Shown piece by piece: positions 9,430 to 19,609 of a stretch of DNA of 64,000 nt. The notes below the pieces were generated by a model. That model was not told the origin of the DNA. It worked only from the letters and a program-made list of their open reading frames with translations, and made no database searches. The position numbers were made by a program, and so were the translations under genes. The DNA lies in contig NW_026942694.1 of the NCBI RefSeq assembly GCF_024139115.2, positions 1-64,000 on the forward strand. Reading direction: 5' to 3'. The stretch comes from Armigeres subalbatus (Eukaryota > Arthropoda > Insecta > Diptera > Culicidae). Each line of letters starts with the position of its first letter. The stretch's first letter is position 1.

Positions 9430-12110
9430 AACTATGGAGTTTTTATATCACTCTCCCCAGTCTGCTTCAAATGACCAGCGATTTGTTGAAATTTTGGAGA
9501 ACTGGTTGGAGATGTTCATAGATCCTAGTAAATTAAATATACTCGCTGGCGATTTTAATATCAATTGGTGTGACATCCATAATTCCGGAATCATTTGAAA
9601 CGGTTAGCAGACTTTTGATTTGAAACAAAAGGTCTTCCTGGATTATACACGTATTTCTCAGCACAGGTAGAACTTTAATTGATCATGTATATTCTAATTT
9701 CGATCTCCGTTAGTACGGTAACGATTTGTGAATTTTAAAATAACCGATCAGCGAAACCTCTAGTAATTAACGTAGATGATAATAGTGATAATAATAGTGA
9801 TCTTTATCAGAATTAAAGTGCTGGAGAAAAGATTCAAAACAAAGCTTTATCTCGGGAACCTTGTCGCAAGAAAACGTGGATTTTCAAATCAAACGTCGGT
9901 TCAGTTAAGATCAAAAATCAGCGCTGTTCTATACACTGACGTTTTGAAAACCTGTACCAATAATCTAATAGAACATAAATATGTATCTCTGAAAAACTCT
10001 AGAACAGCTGGGTACAATCTGGATATCTTTTGCAGATTCAAAACGTAAAGTAGACAAATTGTACAGAAAAATTCTTGTAGAAGTAATAATGCTATTCATT
10101 GGAAAAGCATTATCAGGTCAGCAAGCGTAATAAATATTCGCATATGTTGAAAAAAACGAGATGTGCGGAATATATTCAGAGGAAAATTGATCAGCATCAA
10201 AACAACAGCTTAAAGAGTTATGGAAAATTTTAAAATCCTTGTTAAAACCTAATAGGTAGCAAACCGCGATCCATAACCTTCGATGGCACATTAGAACAAC
10301 GTCAAGAACCAAGTTATTGCAGATAAATTCAATTCAATATTTCAGTCAACAGTGTCTCACTGATTAACCAGTCAATTGGAGTTAGTTGATATGAGCTCTG
10401 ACGAAATAAAACAGCCGATTAATTTTAATTGTAGATTTGATGGATTTCACCCAATAAACATTAGAAGAACTTTGAAAAATATTTGCCTTTTCAATTGGAA
10501 AAATCTTGGCTGGAGTTGAGATAATGTTAATGCCAAGGTAACCTTCACAAAGACTGCTTTGATGTCACTCGGACTAGCAAATTGCTGGACCTTATAAATG
10601 AAGTCTTTACGAAGCTGGGCACGTGCCTACAAGTTTGGAAGGAATCTCTAGTGTTTCCGATTCAAAAAGTTGCTTTGGGACGATTAAAAGCCGAAGAGTT
10701 TCTGTCCTATCAATATGTTGCACGCCATTCAGAGAAAATTTTGGAACTTGTAGTAAAAGGCCAGCTGTTTGAGTATTTGAATAGAAAATAACTTGCTGAT
10801 AGAGCACGGAACAATCGGGATATCGAGAAGTTGTCATTCTTGTGAAACCGCATTGAATCTTGGTATTGAAGCTAAATGGAAGAAAAATGTAGAGCGTAAA
10901 GAATACGATTGTTAGCACTGTGTTCTTGGATTCTAAAACGCTTTCTTTTGAGACAATTTCTCGGCCCTTATTGTTGAGCACAATCAAGCGCTTTGGGAAA
11001 TTTCGGGATCTGCATACAATTGGTTTTGAAAGCTATTTGTCTGACCAGATCTCAAAAAGGACTGCTTTTTAATGATTCTGTTTCTAGCTCCGTGGAGAAC
11101 ACGCTAGGAGTGCCACAGGGGAAGTGTGTATAGGGCCTATGTTTATTCATTATGTTACTATAAATGACATGCGACGAGTCTTACGATTTTTGTGATATAA
11201 ATCTTTTGCTGATGACACCGTGATATTCAGCTTGCAGCTAAGAAAATTTAGGGGTAGATGCCGTTTCACGCTTGAACGAACGGATTTACACTCTCTAAGT
11301 AGATGGATTTGAAATACATAGCAATTGAAATTGAATATTAATAAAACAAAATACATGGTAATTTCTGCAAGGAACCCGAGTAAAATGAGGTGAATGTCTC
11401 TGTTAAAATTGATGATGATAATGATGATCGCGTCCGCGATATTAAATATCTTTATGCGTGATTATTGATGATGATAAGCTAAAATTTGACATACATATTG
11501 ACCAATGTTATCAAAGAAAAATAGCCAAGAAGTATAGGAATGCTCTGTCGATTAAAAACACCGATTTGACTATTGGTAGCAAAAAATACTCTTGTATAAA
11601 TCAATCATCCCTCCTCTATCTGGATTTTTGCCCTTGCCCATCCTTTTCACCTTGGCCTAACGAAACACAAATATCGAGATTGCAGCGCTTACAAAAATAA
11701 AAATAAATCGCGCTTGATTTTACAAATGTATGATAGATTCACTTCCTCAACTTTCCTGTTGAACTTGCCTTACAATGGCTGTATCAGTGAAGCAAAGAAA
11801 AGTGTATCTTGACTATGGTGTTCATTTTTAAAGTAATAAAGCGGTTTACTTTGCCTCGATATTTGAGTGATCGAATTGAAAGAGGAAAGTGATATTCAGT
11901 CAGATATAATACCAGACACGCAGATAATGTGCGAACACCCTATTTTTTGTATGGCGCTTCACAAAACTCTTTGTTTTTTAAAAAGGTATTAAGAAGTCAT
12001 TTGTTTTCAATTCGATGCCTTCACACATCAAATCGATGCAGTCATGCTAACGCAGTTTAAGAGACGAAATGTATTTCTACACGTCAAAGCTGCTTTTTGA
12101 ACAGCTACCT
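9430..12110 (+). pseudogene. L2/CR1-like non-LTR retrotransposon relic
   Basis: Endonuclease remains come first: YHSPQSAS-like text near 9452 and LAGDFNI near 9540-9562, a hallmark of APE-type endonucleases. Reverse transcriptase follows: WKESLV near 10637, EKILELVVK near 10732, LGVPQG at 11104-11121, the catalytic FADDT at 11205-11219, LKLNVNKTKY-like text near 11325, and YLDFCP near 11620. Downstream text up to about 12110 matches the usual C-terminal tail ('tataataccagacacgcaga', 'cacaccctattttttgtatg' type). Frameshifts every 100-200 bp show it is dead. The combination of APE endonuclease, no RNase H and these motifs points to the L2/CR1 group; the clade call is inference. Confidence 0.8.
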
Positions 12111-13090
12111 CGGCAATTTTTTACCCGTCAACACACATGTATCTCTGACGAAGTTTTTTAACAACGGGTGATTTTTATGGACCATTTCTTTACTTTTTAT
12201 TATTTATTGAGAGCATTGAATAAGCCTATAACGTTCGCCTCGATGATGATGATGGATTTTAATTTATTGACGTAGTTTATTTTTTGAACCTTTCTTTCTT
12301 CTTTGTGTAGTCTAAAAAGTTTGAGCATCGCGCGCGGATTACATGGTATGAATGATTTTGAATTTATTTAAAAACTCCTGCATATATTCGAACTATTGAA
12401 TCATGCTCTTGAATTAGTAGTAAGTTTTCCTTCTGGTAGATTGATTGCAACATGTATTCAGTGGTTATTCCGAAACTTTTGTTATCGACGGAGCGGTTAC
12501 ACAAGTTTTGATGTTTGGTTGTCCCGAACCTAATGATCCATGTTCAGATACATGTGAATTTTAGATTGCGATATTGTTTGTGAATAGAACGCGATGTTTG
12601 GCGGAGCTTTTGTGCGAGAGGTTTCATGTAAGTTTAGCGTTCTGATGAGCTCCATGTATCACTACTGTTGATTACGAAAATTCTAGGTGTAGTTCTCTAG
12701 TCTCATTTTACTAACAATTTATTTTATTTTGCTGTACAGTAAGGAATTTTTATTTTGGATTTTATATCTGTATTATAACCACAATCGGATCGTTTGTTTG
12801 CCCAAAACCGATTACATCTGATTTTTATTGCCTTATTTAATTATCTTAAAGCATAACTTCCGTCCAGCTCAAACCTTTGTAGGGGTATGTGGCGGGACCA
12901 TCATCATCATCATCATAATCATAATCACTATGTTTTAAGTCCCTTGCTTTATAACTTCTATGTTAAAAGATATTGACAATTGTTTTGGAAGTGACAATGC
13001 ACGCTCAGACCTTAACTTGCAGGATGATGCCATGCAAAAGTACCATAGGTAATCTGACTGTTTTGGCCAGACATTTGGGGATCGAGTTTT
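12111..13090. other. unassigned AT-rich interval
   Basis: No frame or repeat structure stands out apart from short GAT and CAT runs near 12240-12256 and 12901-12917. The first part may be the 3' untranslated end of the L2-like relic. Confidence 0.4.
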
Positions 13091-13109
13091 CACCGCAAAA
13101 AAAACTCCA

Positions 13110-15164
13110 GTTGGTTGTGTTTACTTAGAAAGCGAGTAACCCAGCTAAATTGAAACTCAAACTGTTGAATGATGACATCAACCAATCTTTTATCTTCCTA
13201 AATACCTTGACTGGTTAAGTGTTTGATCTCTAAATGTACCTGGAAACTCCATTTTGAGTATTTGATAGAGAAATGCCTGAAAGGGATCCATTTTCTACGT
13301 TCTATCTCCGGAACATGGGGTGCTCACCCGGAAGACCTAATCAAATTATATAGAACGACTATTCTCTTTGTTTTAGTAGTACGGCTCAGCCTTCTGGCTT
13401 CCTCTCAGCAAGCTTGATTGCCACCTAATTGAAATTGGAACCGAATTCCAATATCGTTGTTTTGTGTATTGCCCTTTGAAACTGTATGCATTCAACGCAT
13501 AAAGGTTCCTCTCAAACACACGCGACGCGACAGTCGCGACGCGATTCTATCGCTTGGCGACAGCGATTCTGTCGTCATTGGTATGTATGAAGCGTAAATA
13601 GAACATTGCCTGCAGCGACCCAACGATAGAATCAGCGGCGGCTATAGTTGTCGCTGGTCGCGGCTGATCAAATCGCTTGAAGGTCTGGGGGAGCCTGCTT
13701 ATGACACGAGCCTCGGAGGTGCTTGCTGAGTCACTCCTTTAAAAGCACCGTTACTGGGAGCTCTCATAATAAGAATACTTAACTTCAAATGTGGAGCAAG
13801 TAATGTACACTTGTCTTACATAACCGTTCGATAATAATAGCTTTTGAACTGGTTCATCGGTCCAAGATTTTTAAGAGTTTATCTCAACTTTACTATATCG
13901 TCGAGATCTTTGTCTTCCAAGCTGTTATACTCCCCTCGAGTTTACTTCAGCCCAATGAGCAGTTCCTCAATTGAATACGATCTGTCCATGCCAAACATGC
14001 CATTCAATGGAATACCAGATCATCTTCTTGGAAATATTTCCTATTCCCTCCATTTTGTCTGAAAATATGTGAACATGTCAATTGCAACAACAGATATTTC
14101 ACTGATGGTTCTCCGCATCAACGGATCCACTGGGCTTCGGTGTTTTTCAATGTAACTTGACCACCTTCCAAAAAACTTCAGGAACTGTGTTCGGTTTATG
14201 TTGCTGAGCTGGCAGCAATTAATCTCTCGCTTTGGGGATAATTTCCTAATCAGCCATGTAGACCATTATTTCCATCTTCTCGAGATAGTCTTAGTTCCTA
14301 TCGCACTCCCGGTAGATGGAAAACCTGTTAAGAAAAACACGCATCTTACTTTCTTACAAACATAAGAGAGCAGATGCGTGTTTTGGTCGAAAGATCATTC
14401 AAGATTACCTTTGTTTGGGTCCCACCTCACTGCGACTTAAATCGAGGCTTTATTCGCGTGATTTCGAGACTTATGTTTAATCACTATTCACTCACAACGC
14501 ACATCTGTACAGAAGATAAACCTTGTCGATAGCAACTTATGTAGGTGCGGAGCCAGGTTATGAATGACACCCGATCACGTAATTTGGTTCTGTTTCGGAA
14601 AAACGACGTCTCCAGAGAGCAATTATTGGATACTCTAGTGGTCCGAGGTAAACTAAACCCTTTTCAGGAGATAAAAAGCGTATTTGGGGAACCGTGATGT
14701 GGGTTTATATGCAAGCTCTATTTATAGTTTTTCTTTGTTTGCCTCTGACAGAAAAGTCTAATACTTTGGTTTTTTTTCTTCAGTTTTTTGTTCTGTCTCT
14801 GTCTTTCTGTCCTGTAGACGCACCGTGCTCTGGTAGTCCGTAAGATGTCTCTCTATTCCGAACCATTCTTCGAGCACGACGACACAGCACATACGTCCCC
14901 GACGCCAAAAATGACCGGATGAGCTGTTGAAAATTTCTTGATTATGATGATTTCTCTGATTCCCTGAATCCTAATCCCGTCCGCATCCTTAAACGTATTG
15001 TAAACCTAACCTCGAGTCACTCACGAGTACGTTGGCTTATTTCCTCTCTTACTTCAATTTAATAATAATAAGGAATTATGTCGATTGTACATATCACAAA
15101 GAAACGTGGCTCCGTAAAGTGTTATGCACGCCTGAGCCTACCAAATAAACGAACTTGAAAAAAA
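13110..15164 (+). pseudogene. non-LTR retrotransposon relic with RNase H (I/R1-type group)
   Basis: Only the 3' half survives. The reverse-transcriptase C-terminus reads WKLHFEYL, GTWGAHPEDLIKLYRTTILFV (two parts) near 13240-13372. A linker follows, and then an RNase H domain beginning YFTDGS at 14095-14112, with FGVF just after and HNAHL/CRCGAGY-like zinc-type tail near 14490-14560. The untranslated tail ends 'ctgagcctaccaaataaacg' and a short A-run near 15157-15164. Presence of RNase H after reverse transcriptase separates it from the L2/CR1 and Jockey groups. Multiple stops and an inserted GC-rich foldback (13510-13690) make it a pseudogene. Confidence 0.75.
13510..13690. mobile_element. 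GC-rich foldback insert inside the RNase H-type relic
   Basis: Carries repeated GCGACGCGA / TCGCGACGCGATTCTATCGC words and, inverted, CGATAGAATCAGCGGCG and 'ggtcgcggctgatcaaatcg'. Base composition is far from the surrounding relic, and the reverse-transcriptase reading is interrupted here, so it is probably a later MITE-like insertion. Ends and target duplication not resolved. Confidence 0.5.
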
Positions 15165-15177
15165 CTGCTTTATTTGT

Positions 15178-15315
15178 ATGGATTCATCCCTAGTTATGGA
15201 TAAGTGCCTAAAAATGGGTGAGTTTTTTTTTGCGCGCACACATACACACGCACAGACAGACATCATATCAGTTATGTTTGTCAAGCTGAGTCGATTGGTA
15301 TACAACAATGTGGGT
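15178..15315 (-). mobile_element. fragment of a common DNA repeat ('TTTGCCTTTCTCGTACA' type), copy 1
   Basis: Read on the minus strand this contains 'tataccaatcgactcagctt'-like text, then GATGTCTGTCTGTGCGTGTGT and GCGCGCAAAAAAA. These are the middle blocks of the fuller copies at 27.4 and 59.8 kb. The element's ends are missing. Confidence 0.6.
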
Positions 15316-15479
15316 TTCCGAGCCGAAAGGCAAAAATTAATGAAGGCTGTTTGACTTTTATGATTTTCATTCGTTCAACACATTGAGCAATAGTTATGGT
15401 ATAGGTGTGATGATCGTATCTCTTACTTAACAATACTAAAATGCAGGAACAAGTTTATTTGTTTAAAAATGAGTGCACA

Positions 15480-15890
15480 ACTAAAGTTTAATCTCAAGCC
15501 ACCTGTCCAAGTAGTGTCGGATCTTCACTTCACCCATTGCTGACAGTGCCCTGGTGTTGTACCTAAATCATTGCTTCCATAATTTGCACAGGACTCACCG
15601 CATCCGCCTCGCTCACTGCACTCTCCATCAACTGCCTCATCGCGGATGTCGCCATCCAACCGCCAACAAAGCGACAATGTGATAAAGTAAGCACAACGTT
15701 CCATCGTATACCGGCAGCCGTCGTAGTTTCCAGCATCTCTGCTATAGAGAGCAGAGACTTCTTAATTGCCGGTTCCAACAGTGAAGATTTAGCGCTTTGA
15801 CTTGCGAACGGATCACTTCATAATCAGATAATTTTAGCCAGTCTGTCATATCCATAATGTAGAGAACGATGGTCGAAAGTGCTCCCCTGA
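15480..15890 (-). pseudogene. unrecognised open block, possible gene fragment
   Basis: The minus strand is open from about 15880 to 15563 with one interruption. The lower part reads from an ATG at 15778 as a 71-residue frame containing KKSLLSIAEMLETTTAAG and LSHCRFVGGWMATSAMRQ; the upper part reads TIVLYIMDMTDWLKLSDYE. Hydrophobic and polar residues are mixed as in a folded helical protein, and GC is higher than the flanks. I do not recognise the family. It could be a degraded exon of a host gene or transposon open frame. Confidence 0.35.
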
Positions 15891-16619
15891 GGTATTTAAA
15901 TTTTCAGAATTTACGCAAAATGTCATATTATTTACAACATTGGCATTGTTACTTAAATCATTCAGAGAGAAAATAAGCTTTATTATTTGCTATCGCATTT
16001 TAATTGTATCTTACATGTGATAAAGTTTTGGTGTGTAAAAAACGACAAATATTGCATGAAAAGCCTAGCATTGGTAGCCGTACAGAATGTTTGATTTGGA
16101 CATTTTAAAACAAAAAATGAACGGTTGAGCAAGCATAACTTTAAAAAGTCAAATTTACGTGGATTATTATCCCCATTGGTACGTTTCTAAGGCCATAATC
16201 TTCCATCTCAATTTTGTCGTACCGTATTGGGTGCGCTTACGTCGCAAATGGGAGGCAACGGTATTTTCGCCTTAGCAATGAAAAATTGTTGGCAGCATAA
16301 TTAGGCAGCGAAATTTTCTAAGAATCACTTCATCTGGCATCAAGCATGCTTGAGTGACTTTCTGTTAGGGACATGAATTTACTGCAATGGGCGCTCCACA
16401 GATAGGTGTTTATTTAATCAAATTGGTCATAAGATATTTAGAAAATACAAACATTCCAACAACCTTCAAGATGTTTTTATGTAACGCATACTGAAAAAAA
16501 GGAACTTCAAGCAGTTCTTTCGGAACATTCAAAGGTCCTAAAAAGCAAGGGCAATCACCCTTAACTTTGCCAAAGTTTTACTCTTTGGCTCGCAATAATA
16601 TTTCAGGATATTCATAGTA

Positions 16620-17010
16620 CACCTGATTCTTTTTTACACGGATTATTTTCACACTGGTTTTTTTTTGCTACATGGCTTTTTTTTACACGGATCCTTGAAA
16701 ACGAACACGTGATTTTTTTTTTGCGCAATTTGGTTTCTCGAAATAGCACGGATTTTTTACACGGATTCTCGAAATAACACGGATTTTTTTACACGATTTG
16801 TATTTTACACGGGAACGCATCCCCCATATTAACAAAGACCCGCGTGACTTTTTTTACACGGATATTTTTGCACGGCTTTTTTACACGGCTTTTTTACAAG
16901 TGCTGGTTTCTCGAAATATACGGATTTTTTTTGCACGGTTACCGAAATAACACGGATTTAGTTTTCTGGCTAATGGAACGCATCTCCTGTGTAAAAAAAA
17001 GAATCGAGTG
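16620..17010. repeat. degenerate TTTTTTACACGGAT tandem repeat
   Basis: At least ten spaced occurrences of 'ttttttacacgg' or close variants, several followed by 'attctcgaaataacacgg'. Spacing varies from about 15 to 40 bp, so this is a loose, indel-rich array. The single open frame here (16844-17050) is a by-product of the repeat. Confidence 0.75.
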
Positions 17011-17372
17011 TATTTTTACAATTTCCCTCCACCAATGTAGTGATTACTAGCTCGATTGTTATGGCATGTGTTAGTTTGTTGCTAAAGTACAATGATTTCC
17101 CAAAAGCAAAAAGCAAAAAGCTATAAAAATAAATAATAAATTATCTAACCGTTCTATTAAGCCTTGAAATTATTTTGAACTTTCAACAGGATCACAAATA
17201 CTGTTACAAAAAAAAATCGAAATCGTTTCAATTTCCAGGAAGCCGTTCTCAATTTCGGTCACAATGATTACAATGTTTACATATCATTCAATGGCTGCCA
17301 TATATTTTTGATCTAATTTATTTGTAAAGCAGCCCACTATACAGCAACAGACGAATGAGGTTGTTGGATGTT

Positions 17373-18190
17373 TCAAGTGAATTTCTGAACACTAATGACG
17401 AGCATTTGGCGGGCGGGAAATGCACAGTGCGGATGTTTCCAGTGTGTGCATTTTACATATCCATGGCTATATAATCTTGACGGGATTCTACTTGGAACGG
17501 TTGTCGCAAAGTCGTCGAATCTGTCACGTTTCCCATCCTTGTGCTGCTTGATAAGCTTCACGATGTTGTCAGCCGCTGCACAAGTTGAACCGGGAAGAGC
17601 TTGCAAGTAACGTGATCTATTTTGAAACGATGTAGAAAATGGCACCCAGCAACCGTTCATTGACTTTTTCACTACTGTCTGCATCATATCTGGTCGAATA
17701 AGTTTCCCCATTTCAGAGGCGAAATTCCTCAAATGGGCCAAATATGATAAGTTAATCTTCTCAGTAATGTTGCCAATTTCATTACTACCGTTCAAGCCCG
17801 GCAAGCCTCATTTTATGCTAAATCGTTGTTTGCAAATAAAACACAGCTTAGGTTTAAGCATAATTGAATTTCCTCGCACCTGCCTCACTCGGTTTGTTGA
17901 GGAGATTTCTGCTGTCCTCGCAGTTGATCACGTTAATTTGCTGCGCAACGAGCTGGCATGTGTCGGGCGGCGACATCGAGAATTGGTGAAACTTCCAAAA
18001 GGGAAAAAGTAGGGAGGTGAAAATAATTCTCCACCCATTCCTTGCCTGCCTGTACATGTTTAGAGCATGCAAACAGTAAGCAGAGTTTTATGAATTTCCT
18101 AGCGCTTGAATGGTATAAAAACTGTCGGACTTGGTGGAAAGCGCGGATGTCAAGGACCGGGAAAATTGTTCTTTGCCTTTCCACTTCTTG
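17373..18190 (-). pseudogene. unrecognised open block, possible gene or gene fragment
   Basis: The minus strand has a 143-residue frame at 17804-17373 and two further overlapping frames up to 18184. The main frame includes LSYLAHLRNFASEMGKLIRP and AADNIVKLIKQHKDGKRDRF, with plausible helical composition and several cysteines. The upstream frame has an NVINCEDSRNLLNKPSEAGA stretch. Frame changes between the parts argue for a decayed gene or for introns. No domain could be named. Confidence 0.35.
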
Positions 18191-18538
18191 ACGGCCGGTT
18201 GATGTCTGGGGTGACCAGACTGCAACTAAGTGGAGTTAGTTCTTTGCCTTTAGTGTGTTAAATGGGTTTGGGAAATTAAATTTTGAAGATGTCGTTTGAA
18301 AAGTGATACACCATTGACTTATTTGAATATTTTGAGTTTTTCGGATGATCAAAGTATAAGTAGGGTAAAAGACCCAATAGTAGAGGAACTAAGCACGTTC
18401 CCCCACTGTTTCTTAGCTTCTATATCCACATCTATATCTCATTTCACTTACCTTAAGTGCGCATTAAACACCCCAATAATAATATTTTGAACGAAAAGTA
18501 TTCCAAACGCTGCAGAAACCATTCTTAGTTGCCCTTAA

Positions 18539-18778
18539 GGTCACTTTCCTGACGGAATCCAAGTTTCAAACTAGTAAGCTCGCGTTTCAGGGCACACCAC
18601 TCGATTCCGAGTGGCGAGTACAAATGCGCTTGTCATTTTGTTGAATTTAGCTTTGCTGCGTCGCAGCATGCGTGAAATAGTAAAATGACAGTTGTGCGTT
18701 GCTTCCGTAGTCGAACATCAGTGGTGTGCCCCAAAAAACGCGAGCACTTTTAAACTTGGATTCCGTCAGGAGTGACCC
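18539..18778. mobile_element. TTAA-flanked MITE (240 bp), copy 1
   Basis: Long terminal inverted repeats of about 60 bp: the left arm carries 'ctgacggaatccaagttt' and GGGCACACCACT, and the right arm carries AGTGGTGTGCCCC and 'aaacttggattccgtcag'. Both ends are bounded by TTAA (18535-18538 and 18779-18782). TTAA duplications are typical of piggyBac-like transposases, which is the inferred source of mobility. A diverged copy lies at 37868-38078. Confidence 0.8.
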
Positions 18779-19330
18779 TTAAATTACACCTCCAATTATT
18801 GGTGCAGTGTTCCAATAGTTGCGGTATTTTAATTGTGTCTCATATAAGTTTACTTGCGTTTCTGTTTTCTCTTATGGGACTCTGCAACTATTGGAACACT
18901 AGTGTTACACTACCGGCAACTATTGGTGGAAAGCCAAGTACAAAGATATGGTAATTTAGTGATACTTTACCTATTTAGAGGGATTTTTAATCTGTTTTCT
19001 TTTATTTCCTAATAATGACAGGTCAACAAATTGATAGACAATATGGGTTGCTTGCGTTGAATACGTAGATTTAGCTTTAAATAACATGTTACTGGCAACT
19101 ATAGGAACACCCAAGACTATCGGATCTTTTGCCTTATCGAAGTATTTGCTAGATGGTCCAACAAGGATGAATTTCTATATTTTTTGGTATCATTCATTCA
19201 CCCACATTTTAGGATATGTCTCCGTGGTCAAACTACTTCTTTTTGAAGAAATCCACCAGGTCGATGAGAGGATAAACTATTCAATTGATCACCCACCATA
19301 GTAGCTGCTTCCGATGAGGGGCTGTCCATG
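18779..19330. repeat. interval with repeated 'caactattggaacac' words
   Basis: The word or its complement recurs near 18370 (caatagtagaggaac), 18808, 18886, 18919 and 19097, in both orientations. No regular period and no coding signal. Possibly pieces of one degraded foldback element. Confidence 0.4.
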
Positions 19331-19609
19331 AGAACTCCCAATTTTGCCGGAAATCACCTTTCCGGGAAGCGGGAAATGAAATTGAAATTTCCCGGGATTC
19401 CGGGAAGTGATTATGAGAGCTCCAATCATCAGAATTTTTTTTTTCAAAATTATTAACAATTTTTGATTTCTTGGAGATTAGATTATTTTGTCAACAGTTT
19501 TGAAATAGTTTTATCACTTCTTTTTGCTAACATGCATGCTCATTCGTGAAAAACATCACAAAAGAAAGACCCATTAAACAATTTAAAATCTAAACAGATA
19601 ACACTGAAA

